Assembly (NCBI RefSeq): GCF_011759505.1
Contig: NZ_JAAOYO010000006.1
Coordinates: forward strand, 17,628-81,627
Length of the DNA: 64,000 bases
Reading direction: 5' to 3'
Source of the DNA: Curtobacterium salicis
GTDB lineage: Bacteria > Actinomycetota > Actinomycetes > Actinomycetales > Microbacteriaceae
In this document: positions 24,589-33,115 of the stretch, piece by piece
Layout of the letters: each line of letters begins with the position of its first letter
How positions within the stretch are numbered: position 1 is the stretch's first letter
Position numbers and translations under genes: made by a program
The notes under the pieces: model-generated
Database searches by the model: none
Told to the model about the DNA's origin: nothing
The model's input: the letters and a program-made list of their open reading frames with translations, nothing else

Positions 24589-26843
24589 TGAAGTTCACCG
24601 ACGGGTTCTGGCAACTCAGGCCCGGAGTCCACCCCGTGTACGCCGCCGAGGCGTACGACATCGACGCGCGGACGTCGCCGGAGGGTGACCGCCTGGTCGT
24701 CACCGCGCCGACGAAGGTCATCGCGTCGCGGGGCGACACCCTCAACCGTCCGACGCTCACCGTCTCGCTGTCGAGCCCGATGGAGGGCGTGGTCACGGTC
24801 CGCGTCGAGCACTTCCGTGCGCCCCGTCCGGAGCTCTCGTTCGACCTGGTCGGGAAGGAGGCCGGGCACGGGTCCGTCACGGTCGCCGACGGTGTCGGGA
24901 CCCTCACCTCCGGCGACCTGTCGGCCGTCGTCACGCCCGGGGCGCCGTGGGACCTGCGGTTCCTGTCGGAGGGGCGGGTGCTCACCGGGTCCGGCCACAA
25001 GTCGCTCGGGTACGTCACCCTCGACCCCGGCGCCGAGGTGTCCCGCGGGGTCGTCGGCAACGCGCGGGTCCAGGGCGCGGACGCACCCGCCTCGGACCGG
25101 TTCGTGCACGCGCAGCTCGACCTCGGCGTCGGCGAACTCGTCTACGGGCTCGGCGAGCGCTTCGGGCCGCTCGTGAAGAACGGGCAGACCGTCGACATCT
25201 GGAACGCCGACGGCGGCACGTCGAGCGAGCAGTCGTACAAGAACGTGCCGTTCTACCTGACGAACCGCGGCTACGGCGTGCTCGTCGACCACCCCGGACA
25301 CGTCTCGTTCGAGGTCGGCTCCGAGACCGTCGAACGCGTGCAGTTCTCGGTGCCGGGGGAGTCCCTGGTCTTCCACGTGATCGGTGGCGGCAGCCCCGCG
25401 GCGGTGCTCGAGCGGTACACCGCGCTGACCGGCCGTCCGGCGCACGTGCCGGCGTGGTCGTACGGTCTGTGGCTGTCGACCTCGTTCACCACGGACTACG
25501 ACGAGGCCACGGTCACGTCGTTCGTCGACGAGATGACCGCCCGCCAGCTGCCCGTGTCGGTGTTCCACTTCGACTGCTTCTGGATGCGCGAGTTCACCTG
25601 GTGCGACTTCGAGTGGGACCCCCGGGTGTTCCCGGACCCCACGGGCATGCTCGGCCGCCTGCACGACAAGGACCTGCGGGTGTGCGTCTGGATCAACCCG
25701 TACATCGGGCAGGCGTCGAAGCTGTTCGACGAGGCCGCCGAGGCCGGGTACCTGGTCCGGAACCCCGACGGCACCGTGTGGCAGTGGGACCTCTGGCAGG
25801 CCGGCATGGGCCTCGTCGACTTCACCAACCCGGACGCGACCGCCTGGTACCAGTCGAAGCTCCGCGCGCTCGTCGACCAGGGCGTCGACTGCTTCAAGAC
25901 CGACTTCGGCGAGCGGATCCCGCTCGACGTGGTCTACGCCGACGGCAGCGACCCCGAGCGGATGCACAACTGGTACACGCAGCTGTACAACCAGGCCGTG
26001 TTCGAGGTGCTGCAGGAGACCAAGGGCCCGGGCGACGCCGTCGTCTTCGCCCGTTCCGCGACCGCCGGTGGCCAGCAGATGCCGGTGCACTGGGGCGGGG
26101 ACAACACCTCGTCGTTCCCGTCGATGGCGGAGACCCTGCGCGGCGGCCTGTCGCTCGCACTGTCCGGCTTCGGCTTCTGGTCGCACGACATCGGCGGCTT
26201 CGAGGGCACCCCGGACCCGGCGGTGTTCAAGCGCTGGGTGCAGTTCGGTCTGCTGTCGTCGCACAGCCGGTTCCACGGCAGCAGCTCGTACCGGGTGCCG
26301 TGGGCGTTCGACGAGGAAGCGGTCGACGTCACCCGGGCGTTCACCGAGCTGAAGCTGCGACTCATGCCGTACCTGTACGCGGCCGGGCTCGAGGCGTCGT
26401 CGCGGGGCATCCCGGTGATGCGTCCGATGCCGCTGGCGTTCCCCGACGATCCGACCGCGGCGTACTGCGACCGGCAGTACCTGCTCGGACCGGACCTGCT
26501 CGTCGCGCCCGTGTTCAGCGAGTCCGGCGACGTCGAGTACTGGCTGCCCGCGGGTTCGTGGACGAACTGGTTCACGGGCGAGGTCGTCACGGGCGGGGTC
26601 TGGCGGCGCGAGCAGCACGGCTTCGACACCCTGCCGCTCTGGGTCCGTGAGGGGGCGGTCCTGCCGCTGTCCACCCGCATCGACCGGCCGGACCACGACT
26701 ACCACGAGGCGCTCGAGCTCCGCGCGTTCCCGGGAGCCGGTGGTGCCGGTGCCCGCGAGGTCGTCGTGACCTCCCCCGAGGGTCGTGCGGTCACGTACCC
26801 GGTGTCCTTCGACGCCGACGGCACGGTGACGACCGCCGGCTGA
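24588..26843 (+). CDS. yicI: Alpha-xylosidase (GH31, YicI-like)
   Basis: The 751-residue enzyme is close in length to E. coli YicI. The (beta/alpha)8 barrel carries the nucleophile Asp439 in CFKTDFGERIP and the acid/base Asp505 in HWGGDNTSS. GLSLALSGFGFWSHDIGGFEG and SHSRFHGSSSYRVPW are GH31 hallmarks, and FGERIP after the nucleophile is the alpha-xylosidase variant. There is no signal peptide, so it acts in the cytoplasm, releasing xylose from imported alpha-xylosides such as isoprimeverose from xyloglucan. It ends the transporter operon and supplies substrate for XylA. Confidence 0.93.
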   Translation: MKFTDGFWQLRPGVHPVYAAEAYDIDARTSPEGDRLVVTAPTKVIASRGDTLNRPTLTVSLSSPMEGVVTVRVEHFRAPRPELSFDLVGKEAGHGSVTVADGVGTLTSGDLSAVVTPGAPWDLRFLSEGRVLTGSGHKSLGYVTLDPGAEVSRGVVGNARVQGADAPASDRFVHAQLDLGVGELVYGLGERFGPLVKNGQTVDIWNADGGTSSEQSYKNVPFYLTNRGYGVLVDHPGHVSFEVGSETVERVQFSVPGESLVFHVIGGGSPAAVLERYTALTGRPAHVPAWSYGLWLSTSFTTDYDEATVTSFVDEMTARQLPVSVFHFDCFWMREFTWCDFEWDPRVFPDPTGMLGRLHDKDLRVCVWINPYIGQASKLFDEAAEAGYLVRNPDGTVWQWDLWQAGMGLVDFTNPDATAWYQSKLRALVDQGVDCFKTDFGERIPLDVVYADGSDPERMHNWYTQLYNQAVFEVLQETKGPGDAVVFARSATAGGQQMPVHWGGDNTSSFPSMAETLRGGLSLALSGFGFWSHDIGGFEGTPDPAVFKRWVQFGLLSSHSRFHGSSSYRVPWAFDEEAVDVTRAFTELKLRLMPYLYAAGLEASSRGIPVMRPMPLAFPDDPTAAYCDRQYLLGPDLLVAPVFSESGDVEYWLPAGSWTNWFTGEVVTGGVWRREQHGFDTLPLWVREGAVLPLSTRIDRPDHDYHEALELRAFPGAGGAGAREVVVTSPEGRAVTYPVSFDADGTVTTAG

Positions 26844-26859
26844 CGCGCGATCGTCCGTC

Positions 26860-26913
26860 CGCGCTGAGCGACGGTCCTCGCGGCCGCCACCACGAGGACT
26901 GTCGCTCAGCGCG
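26860..26913. terminator. Long hairpin after the alpha-xylosidase gene
   Basis: Two 21-base arms (26860-26880 and 26893-26913) pair with a single mismatch around a 12-base loop. The outer part reads CGCGCTGAGCGAC and its complement. It is the end of the four-gene sugar operon. Confidence 0.75.
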
Positions 26914-26938
26914 GGACGAAGCGGACCGAGCGGACAGC

Positions 26939-26944
26939 TACGCT
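26939..26944 (+). promoter_or_regulatory. -10 box TACGCT of the ROK gene
   Basis: TACGCT lies 25 bases before the ATG at 26970, which also has GGAG. This start therefore has a normal short leader, unlike the leaderless genes nearby. Confidence 0.4.
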
Positions 26945-26969
26945 GGCGGGACGGACGATCGGAGCGGCC

Positions 26970-28157
26970 ATGTCGGAGGCGAGCACTGCCTCCCGTCCGG
27001 TGCGCACCACGGACGTCGTCCGCCGCCGCAACCTGGCACGGGTCCTGCGCCTGGTCCACGAGCGCGGACCGATGCCCCGCTCGGCACTCACCCGCGAGAC
27101 CGGCCTGAACCGCTCGACGGTCGCGGCGCTGGTCGGCGAACTCGTCGACCTCGGCCTGGTCGTCGAGGGTGACGCGCCGCCCGCGACCGGTGTCGGACGG
27201 CCGAGCGCGACGGTGTCCGCGTCCGCCGAGGTCGTCGCGCTGGGGATCGTGCCCGAGATCGACGCCGTGACGCTGGCGGTCATCGGCCTGGACGGCACCG
27301 AACACGAGCGCCGCACGGTCCGCACGTCCTCGGTCTCCACCCCGGACGAGGCGCTCGCCATCGCCACCGACCTCGTCGCCTCGGCCACCGGACGGCAGCG
27401 GGACGCGGGCCGTCGGGTCGTCGGCGTCGCCGTGTCCGTCCCGGGCATCGTCCGCGTCGGCGACGGCGTCGTCCGGTACGCGCCGCACCTGGCCTGGCGG
27501 GACGAGGCCTTCGCCGCGCCGCTCGCCGACCGCACCGGGTTGCCGGTCCGCGCGGCGAACGACGCGAACCTCGGTGTCACGGCGGAGTTCCTCTACGGTG
27601 CCGGCCGCGGCGCGACCGACGTCGTCTACGTCAACGGCGGCGCGAGCGGCATCGGTGGTGGGATCATCACCGGCGGACGTCCCCTCGCCGGAGCCGCCGG
27701 GTACGCGGGGGAGCTCGGCCACACCTTCGTCGCCGCGAACGGCATCCGTTGCCACTGCGGCGCGGTCGGGTGCCTGGAGACCGAGGCGTCGCAGGCCGCG
27801 CTGCTCGATGCCGCCGGGCTCGGGATCGACGAGGCCGACCGGCTCGGCGACGTCCTCGCGGCGACGCCGGCACCTGCGCTCGCCGCCGTCGTGGACCGAC
27901 AGGTCACCGCGCTCGCCGTCGCCATCCGCAACGTCGTACACACCGTCAACCCGGACGTCGTCGTGCTCGGCGGGTTCCTCGGCACGCTGCTCCGGCACGT
28001 CGGGACGCGGTTGGAGGAAGCCGTCCGGGCGCAGACGATGACGGCGATGGGCGAGGACCTGCGGATCGTGCCCGCGGAGCTCGTCGGCAGCGTGCTCTTC
28101 CGTGGTGCGGCCGAGCTGGCGTTCGCGTCCCTGCTGGCCGATCCCACCGCGGGCTGA
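26970..28157 (+). CDS. ROK family transcriptional regulator
   Basis: The 395-residue protein has an N-terminal winged HTH (about residues 15-75: RRNLARVLRLVHERGPMPRSALTRETGLNRSTVAALVGEL) and a ROK sugar-kinase-like domain with the zinc motif CHCGAVGCLE and glycine-rich GGASGIGGGIITGG. Proteins with both parts are usually XylR/NagC-type repressors that sense a sugar rather than phosphorylate it. It follows the alpha-xylosidase operon beyond a terminator and may be a second xylose-responsive regulator of that locus or of xylAB. Confidence 0.9.
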   Translation: MSEASTASRPVRTTDVVRRRNLARVLRLVHERGPMPRSALTRETGLNRSTVAALVGELVDLGLVVEGDAPPATGVGRPSATVSASAEVVALGIVPEIDAVTLAVIGLDGTEHERRTVRTSSVSTPDEALAIATDLVASATGRQRDAGRRVVGVAVSVPGIVRVGDGVVRYAPHLAWRDEAFAAPLADRTGLPVRAANDANLGVTAEFLYGAGRGATDVVYVNGGASGIGGGIITGGRPLAGAAGYAGELGHTFVAANGIRCHCGAVGCLETEASQAALLDAAGLGIDEADRLGDVLAATPAPALAAVVDRQVTALAVAIRNVVHTVNPDVVVLGGFLGTLLRHVGTRLEEAVRAQTMTAMGEDLRIVPAELVGSVLFRGAAELAFASLLADPTAG

Positions 28158-28204
28158 GCACACCGGAACGGCACCGGAACCAGCACCGGCACGAGGGGGA
28201 TCGC

Positions 28205-28241
28205 GGACGCCCGCCGCCGTTCGGGTCAGGGGCGGGCGTCC
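28205..28241. terminator. Hairpin after the ROK gene
   Basis: GGACGCCCGCC at 28205-28215 pairs perfectly with GGCGGGCGTCC at 28231-28241. The rest of the 303-bp gap 28158-28460 contains only the 9-bp tandem repeat and no visible gene. Confidence 0.65.
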
Positions 28242-28382
28242 ACGGCCTGCGCGTGCCTCCGGGAGTGGCAGGCGCGTGTCGTCGCTCCACGAGGTCAGGG
28301 TCCCTCGCGTGCCTTCCGGCTGGGCGACTGGAGCGACGCTACGCCGTCCGTCTGGACTGTGCACGGTATTCGTCGAACGGAT

Positions 28383-28435
28383 GATCGGGTCGATCGGGTC
28401 GATCGGGTCGGTCGGGTCGGCCGGGTCGGCCGGTC
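28383..28435. repeat. 9-bp tandem repeat (GATCGGGTC family)
   Basis: Three exact copies of GATCGGGTC at 28383-28409 are followed by GGTCGGGTC, GGCCGGGTC and a partial unit. It lies just beyond the 3' end of the MarR gene and is non-coding by the evidence here. Confidence 0.85.
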
Positions 28436-28460
28436 GGTGGGCCGGGCTGCCGGTGCGTCC

Positions 28461-28961
28461 TCAGTCGACCCGACGGCGACGCGGCGCGGCGGACCGGGGC
28501 GGGGCCTCGCGGAGCCGGGTCCCCACCTGTCCCAGGATCCGCGCGAGCGATGCGACGTCGTCCTCGGACAGGGACGCGAAGAGGAGTTCCCGCACCAGGG
28601 CGATGTGTCCCGGGAACACCGCTGCCAGGACCTCGCGGCCGGCGTCGGTGATGGTGACGACGACCCGCCGTTCGTCCTCGGGCGACGGTGCTCGCGAGAC
28701 GAGTCCGCGCTGGTCGAGCAGCTGCGCCTGGTAGGTCAGTCCGCTCCGGCTGTAGACGACGCCGTCGGCCAGGTCGGTCATGCTCCGGCTGCCGCTCGGG
28801 TCGTCGCCGAGTCGGGCGAGCAGCTGGAACTGCACGTAGCTGAGCGCGCCGACGTCCTTGAGCTGCTTCTCGACCGCCGGACGGAGGAGGGCGCTGACCT
28901 CGGTGAATGACAGGTACGCCGTCAGTTGCGCGCGGGTCAGGGCGGGAGGAGTCGCAGGCAC
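28461..28961 (-). CDS. MarR family transcriptional regulator
   Basis: The 166-residue protein is a MarR winged helix: YVQFQLLARLGDDPSGSRSMTDLADGVVYSRSGLTYQAQLLDQRGLVSR, then the wing SPEDERRVVVTITDAG. The GTG at 28961 follows a TAGGAT box by 6 bases, so the transcript is leaderless. The C-terminal 20 residues are arginine/proline-rich. It is divergent from an oxidoreductase gene with two 18-bp operators between, so it probably represses both itself and that gene in response to an electrophile or phenolic compound. Confidence 0.88.
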   Translation of the reverse strand: MPATPPALTRAQLTAYLSFTEVSALLRPAVEKQLKDVGALSYVQFQLLARLGDDPSGSRSMTDLADGVVYSRSGLTYQAQLLDQRGLVSRAPSPEDERRVVVTITDAGREVLAAVFPGHIALVRELLFASLSEDDVASLARILGQVGTRLREAPPRSAAPRRRRVD

Positions 28962-28967
28962 GATCCC

Positions 28968-28973
28968 ATCCTA
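28968..28973 (-). promoter_or_regulatory. -10 box TAGGAT of the MarR gene
   Basis: On the minus strand TAGGAT is 6 bases before the GTG at 28961 and lies 5 bases from the first MarR operator. Confidence 0.5.
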
Positions 28974-28978
28974 CCCGT

Positions 28979-28996
28979 TGCTTCGAGTTCGAAGCA
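28979..28996. promoter_or_regulatory. MarR operator 1
   Basis: TGCTTCGAGTTCGAAGCA has perfect 8-bp arms around GT. It lies next to the MarR promoter. Confidence 0.75.
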
Positions 28997-29016
28997 GCGG
29001 TACGTTCCTCACCAGG

Positions 29017-29034
29017 TGCTTCGAACTCGAAGCA
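29017..29034. promoter_or_regulatory. MarR operator 2
   Basis: TGCTTCGAACTCGAAGCA is the reverse complement of operator 1, centred 38 bp away and 30 bases before the oxidoreductase start. Confidence 0.75.
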
Positions 29035-29063
29035 AAAGGCATCATCAACGAGAGGAAACGATC

Positions 29064-29993
29064 ATGCGTGCAGTCCAGTTCTCCGAGGTCGGCGGTCCCG
29101 AGGTGCTGCGTACCGTCGACGTCGAGCAGCCCGTCCCGGCCGACGGTCAGGTGCGGGTCCGCGTCGCGGCGTCGGCGTTCAGCGCGGCCGACAACGGCAT
29201 GCGGGCCGGCTTCCTGCCGATCCCCGTCGTCCTGCCGCACATCCCCGGCTACGACGTCTCCGGCACGGTCGACGCCGTGGGGGCCGGGGTCGACGGCCTC
29301 GCCGTCGGTGACCCGGTCATCGGGTTCCTGCCGATGGAGCGCGACGGCGGCGCGGCCGAGTACGTCGTCGCACCCGCGGAGGCCCTCGTCGCCGCCCCGA
29401 CCAGCATCCCGCTCGCCGACGCCGCCGCGCTGCCCTCCGTCGCGCTCACCGCCTGGCAGGCCCTGGTGGACGATGGCGGGCTCACGGCCGGTCAGCGTCT
29501 GCTGGTCGTCGGCGCCGGCGGTGTCGTCGGCAAGTACGCGGTGCAGCTGGCGAAGCAGATCGGCGCGCACGTCATCGCGACCGCCAGCCCCCGCAGTGCC
29601 GACGCCGTCCTGGCCGCCGGCGCGGACGAGGTGGTCGACCACACCACGACGGACCTGCTCGACGCCGTCGGCGAGCCGGTCGACGTCCTCCTCAACCTGG
29701 CCCCGATCGACCCGGAGCAGTTCACCCGCCTGGTCACGCTCGTCCGTGACGGCGGCGTGGTCGTGAGCACCACGGCGTGGATGGCCGCCCCGGACGACGC
29801 TGCCCGCGGAGTCCGGTCTGCGGTCGTCTTCGTCCTGCCGAACCGGGACCGCCTGACGCGACTCGTGTCGATGGTGGACGAGGGCACGCTGCACGTCGAG
29901 GTCACCCGCCGCATCCCGCTCGACGCGCTGCCCGCCCTGCACGCCGAGGCGAGTGCCGGCCCGGTCGTCGGCAAGGTCATCGTCCTGCCCTGA
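29064..29993 (+). CDS. NADPH:quinone oxidoreductase-like MDR protein
   Basis: The 309-residue medium-chain reductase has the GroES-like start (MRAVQFSEVGGPEVLRTVDV, HIPGYDVSGTVDAVG) and a Rossmann domain with LLVVGAGGVVGKYAVQLAK. No zinc ligands are present, which places it with the zinc-free quinone oxidoreductase group. It probably reduces quinones or enones with NADPH. GAGAGGAAA precedes the ATG at 29064. The divergent MarR regulator and two operators indicate induction by a toxic substrate. Confidence 0.87.
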   Translation: MRAVQFSEVGGPEVLRTVDVEQPVPADGQVRVRVAASAFSAADNGMRAGFLPIPVVLPHIPGYDVSGTVDAVGAGVDGLAVGDPVIGFLPMERDGGAAEYVVAPAEALVAAPTSIPLADAAALPSVALTAWQALVDDGGLTAGQRLLVVGAGGVVGKYAVQLAKQIGAHVIATASPRSADAVLAAGADEVVDHTTTDLLDAVGEPVDVLLNLAPIDPEQFTRLVTLVRDGGVVVSTTAWMAAPDDAARGVRSAVVFVLPNRDRLTRLVSMVDEGTLHVEVTRRIPLDALPALHAEASAGPVVGKVIVLP

Positions 29994-30071
29994 GGGCTGA
30001 GGGCTGAGGCCGGACGCCCGGGGCCTGACGGGGCGAGGCCGGTCCCGGGGCAGCGCCCGGTCGCGCCGTGG

Positions 30072-30839
30072 TCAGCGGCCGCGCCACCACGCGTGCGCGT
30101 CGCCGCGGTTCCGCCAGTCCGTCCGCAACCGTCGCGCCCACCGACGCGGCGGCGACGCCCGCCGGCCGTTCACCCGGAAGGTGTGGAACGCGCGGCGGGC
30201 ACGCAGGACAGCGGACGGGAGGCTCGAGAACGGTCGCGCGGACACCCGCACGGTGAGCGCGGGATCGGCCAGCACCCGCCACGCCGGGTCGAACTGCATG
30301 CTCAGGTCGATGTCGTCGTGCACCTCGGGGTCATCGCGGTGCACCCGGTCTCGGACCGCGAGCCACGTCGAGCGGCGGAGTGCGGTGGCGGACCCGAACA
30401 GCGGCGGGCGGGAGAGGGCTCCGCGCATGAGCACGAAGTACGGCTGCATGTAGAGGACCGGCCAGACGACCCGGACGAGGGCACCGGCGTCGGACGGCCG
30501 GCCGGGCCCGGTGACCGCGACGACCGACGGGTCCGCGAGCAGCTCGAGCGCCGTCGCGATCCAGTGCGGCGGCGGCACGGAGTCCGCGTCGAGCCGGACG
30601 ATCACGTCGCCACGAGCGGTGTCGTAGCCGCGGGACGCCGCCCGCGCGATGCCCCGGACCGGTTCGGTACGGACGACGGCTCCGGCCGCCCGGGCAACGG
30701 CTGCGCTGTCGTCGGAGCTGCCGTTGTCGACGACGACCACCTCGTCCGCGGGGCGGGTCTGGGCCTGGAGCGCGGACAGACACCGCCGCAGGTGTGCGGC
30801 GTCGTCCAGCACGGGGACCACGACGGACACGGATGGCAT
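30072..30839 (-). CDS. Glycosyltransferase family 2 protein
   Basis: The 255-residue GT-A enzyme starts PSVSVVVPVLDDAAHLRRCL, then QTRPADEVVVVDNGSSDDS, the DxD metal site in RLDADSVPPP, and HDDIDLSMQFDPAWRV later. ATG 30839 is chosen because the family begins there; the frame stays open upstream. A hydrophobic stretch near VWPVLYMQPYFVLM may sit at the membrane. Such enzymes transfer a sugar from a nucleotide donor to a lipid or polysaccharide; neither is identifiable. It is divergent from the envelope operon at 31030. Confidence 0.85.
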   Translation of the reverse strand: MPSVSVVVPVLDDAAHLRRCLSALQAQTRPADEVVVVDNGSSDDSAAVARAAGAVVRTEPVRGIARAASRGYDTARGDVIVRLDADSVPPPHWIATALELLADPSVVAVTGPGRPSDAGALVRVVWPVLYMQPYFVLMRGALSRPPLFGSATALRRSTWLAVRDRVHRDDPEVHDDIDLSMQFDPAWRVLADPALTVRVSARPFSSLPSAVLRARRAFHTFRVNGRRASPPRRWARRLRTDWRNRGDAHAWWRGR

Positions 30840-31029
30840 GGCCCGAGCCAACCGGACCGTCGCTGGGAGGAGCGCTCGTTCCGCTCCTCGTCTGGCGTTC
30901 TGGGGAGGGTGCGCGTCGAATCCGCGCAGATCGGCGTTCCTGGCACCCGTCCCAGAGGGTTCAGCGCACCTTCGGGTCCAACGCAGCGGGTGCACCGCCC
31001 GCCGCGACGAGAAGACCGGAAGGCCGACC

Positions 31030-31932
31030 ATGACCACGAACCCACCCGGGAACGACTCCGGGACGCCCATCCACGACGCCACGGCTGCCACCGAGGGTCA
31101 CGAGATCCACCCCGGCGTCACGGTCCCGTCCTACGCGAGCGGCACGCCCGTCGAGCGCCCCATCGGTTTCGACGACCTCGAACCGCTGGACGCCATCCCC
31201 GCCGACGAGCAGCTCCCCGCCGGCACCGTCCCCGCCGGCAGCCTGACCGCGAGCAGCACCGGCAGCACCGACTCCGGCAGCACCGGCTCCGACAGCTCGG
31301 GCGGCGGCAAGGCCAAGGCCGACGCCGCCAAGGGCGCCGCGTCGGACGTCGCCGGTGACGCCAAGGAGAAGGCCGCGAACGTCGCCGGCACCGCCAAGGA
31401 GCAGGCCGCGAACGTCGCCTCCGAGGTGTCGGACCACGCACGCCAGCTCTTCGGCCAGGCGTCGAGCACCGTCAAGGACCAGGCCGCCGACCAGCAGCAG
31501 AAGGCCGCCAGCGGGCTCCGCACCATCGGCGAGCACCTCGGCAAGATGGCCGACAACGACGACGAGCAGGGCCTCGCGGCGAAGGTCGTCCGCGACCTGT
31601 CGAACCGCGCCGGTTCGGTCGCCGGCTACCTCGAGGGCCGCGACCCGGGCTCCCTCGTCGACGAGGTGAAGTCCTTCGCCGCACGTCGTCCGGGCACCTT
31701 CATCGCGATCGCCGCCGGCGCGGGCATCCTCGCCGGTCGACTCGCCAAGGCGCTGACGACCGAGATCAAGCACGAGAAGGAAGCCGAGGCGAGCGGCAGC
31801 ACCGGAACCGCCACCACCGAGGCCGACTTCGGCACGACCGGCACCGCCGGGTTCGGCACGACCGGACTGGGCACGACCGGCACCACCGGCACGGGTACCA
31901 CCGGTTCCGCCGGGACGGGGCCGCTCGTATGA
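31030..31932 (+). CDS. Amphipathic-repeat envelope-associated protein
   Basis: The 300-residue protein is not assigned to a named family. Residues 1-75 are acidic and unstructured, 90-190 are lysine/alanine amphipathic repeats (KAKADAAKGAASDVAGDAKE, then AKEQAANVASEV) like those of LEA or apolipoprotein helices, 215-255 hold one hydrophobic segment (PGTFIAIAAGAGILAGRLAKAL), and the tail repeats GTTG units. It is the first gene of a three-gene operon with a holin-like protein and a DUF3618 protein, coupled by ATGA. The set probably shapes or protects the cell envelope. Confidence 0.7.
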   Translation: MTTNPPGNDSGTPIHDATAATEGHEIHPGVTVPSYASGTPVERPIGFDDLEPLDAIPADEQLPAGTVPAGSLTASSTGSTDSGSTGSDSSGGGKAKADAAKGAASDVAGDAKEKAANVAGTAKEQAANVASEVSDHARQLFGQASSTVKDQAADQQQKAASGLRTIGEHLGKMADNDDEQGLAAKVVRDLSNRAGSVAGYLEGRDPGSLVDEVKSFAARRPGTFIAIAAGAGILAGRLAKALTTEIKHEKEAEASGSTGTATTEADFGTTGTAGFGTTGLGTTGTTGTGTTGSAGTGPLV

Positions 31933-32378
31933 CCGATCCGTTCCCCGGCGCGTCCGGTCGGACGGTGCCCGGGCAGCCGAGCGCCGAGGAGCGCGCAGCG
32001 TCGACGCCCCTCGGTGAGCTCCTCTCCGAGGTGTCCCGTGACCTCTCGACCCTCTTCCGCCAGGAGGTCGCGCTCGCCAAGGCCGAGCTGACCGACTCCG
32101 CGAAGAAGGCGGGCAAGGGCGCCGGCATGTTCGGCGGCGCAGGTGTCGCGGGGCTCTTCGCCCTGCTGTTCCTGTCGATCGCCGCGTGGTGGGGTCTCGG
32201 CTACCTCATCGGCAACGCGTGGTCCGCCGTGATCATCGCCGTCATCTACGCCGTCGTCGCTGCGATCCTCGCGTCGCGCGGTCGCAAGGAGATCAAGCAG
32301 ATCGACGGCGCCCCCCAGACGGTCGCGACCGTCAAGGAAGTCCCCGAGACACTCAAGCCCAACACCGGGAGGAACTGA
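31929..32378 (+). CDS. Actinobacterial holin-like (phage holin superfamily III) membrane protein
   Basis: The 149-residue protein has a soluble amphipathic region (LGELLSEVSRDLSTLFRQEVALAKAEL) and two transmembrane helices (GVAGLFALLFLSIAAWWGLGY and AVIIAVIYAVVAAILA). This is the layout of the widespread chromosomal holin-like family that sits with DUF3618 genes; a lysis role is not implied. Start overlaps the previous stop (ATGA), and its stop overlaps the next start (TGATG). Confidence 0.8.
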   Translation: MTDPFPGASGRTVPGQPSAEERAASTPLGELLSEVSRDLSTLFRQEVALAKAELTDSAKKAGKGAGMFGGAGVAGLFALLFLSIAAWWGLGYLIGNAWSAVIIAVIYAVVAAILASRGRKEIKQIDGAPQTVATVKEVPETLKPNTGRN

Positions 32379-32983
32379 TGAGCACCCCAGACGAGATCCG
32401 CGCCGACATCGAGCGCACCCGAGGAGCACTCGGCTCGGACGTCGACGCACTGGCCGACAAGGTCAGCCCGTCACAGATCGCCCATCGCCAGTCCGAGAAG
32501 GTCAAGGGCAAGTTCCAGGACGTCCGTGAGTCCGTCATGGGTGCCGCCGGCAGCGCGCGCGACTCCGTGATGGGTGCGGCCGACTCGGCTCGTTCCAGCA
32601 TCTCGGGCACCGGGTCGAACGCCACCGGTTCCGCGAAGGACGCCGCCTCGCGTGGTGTCGAGAAGGCGAAGGGCAACCCGCTCGCCGTCGGCCTCATCGC
32701 CTTCGGTGTCGGCTGGCTCGCGTCGTCGCTCCTGCCGTCCTCCACCAAGGAGGAGGAGCTCGCCGGTGAGCTGAAGGACAAGGCCGCTCCGCTCGTCGAC
32801 AAGGCGAAGGAGCAGGCGAAGGACGCCGGCGCACCGCTGCTCGACGCCGCGAAGGAGCACGCACAGGACCTCAAGGGCACCGCGCAGGACGCCGCCCAGA
32901 CGGTCAAGGACGAGGCGCAGGGCGCCGCGTCCGACGTGAAGGACAACGCGCAGTCGTCGGCCGACGACGTCCGCAACGCCTGA
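32378..32983 (+). CDS. DUF3618 domain protein
   Basis: The 201-residue protein begins with the DUF3618 signature (DEIRADIERTRGALGSDVDALADKV), has alternating alanine/serine/lysine helices, a single hydrophobic helix (NPLAVGLIAFGVGWLASSLL, about residues 103-122) and a long charged coiled tail (KDKAAPLVDKAKEQAKDAGA). The function of DUF3618 proteins is unknown. It ends the envelope operon and is followed by a perfect palindromic terminator. Confidence 0.82.
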   Translation: MSTPDEIRADIERTRGALGSDVDALADKVSPSQIAHRQSEKVKGKFQDVRESVMGAAGSARDSVMGAADSARSSISGTGSNATGSAKDAASRGVEKAKGNPLAVGLIAFGVGWLASSLLPSSTKEEELAGELKDKAAPLVDKAKEQAKDAGAPLLDAAKEHAQDLKGTAQDAAQTVKDEAQGAASDVKDNAQSSADDVRNA

Positions 32984-32997
32984 TCGCGTCACCACCT

Positions 32998-33045
32998 GAC
33001 GGACGGGAGGCCCGGGACCAGCTGGTCCCGGGCCTCCCGTCCGTC
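32998..33045. terminator. 48-bp perfect palindrome
   Basis: Two 22-base arms (32998-33019 and 33024-33045) are perfectly complementary around AGCT, itself symmetric. The arms contain GGACGGGAGGC and GCCTCCCGTCC. It ends the envelope operon. Confidence 0.8.
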
Positions 33046-33103
33046 TCGTGGCGGGTCACCGCGCTCTCCGGCGCACCTGAGGCGACGGTCGTCGCCCACG
33101 GAG

Positions 33104-33109
33104 CAGGCT
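33104..33109 (+). promoter_or_regulatory. -10 box CAGGCT before the HAD gene
   Basis: CAGGCT ends 6 bases before the ATG at 33116, a weaker match to the leaderless pattern. Confidence 0.35.
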
Positions 33110-33115
33110 GGCCGC

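Noticed and set aside
24135..28364. A 1409-codon open frame on the minus strand across the sugar operon
   Set aside because: It is antisense to alpha-xylosidase, permease and ROK genes with clear families; its translation is arginine/valine-rich with no domain.
28383..28435. A CRISPR array at the 9-bp repeats
   Set aside because: Units are contiguous without spacers and far too short; no cas gene is in the window.
31929..32378. A prophage remnant, because of the holin-like gene
   Set aside because: No other phage gene is nearby, and this holin-like family is a common chromosomal partner of DUF3618.
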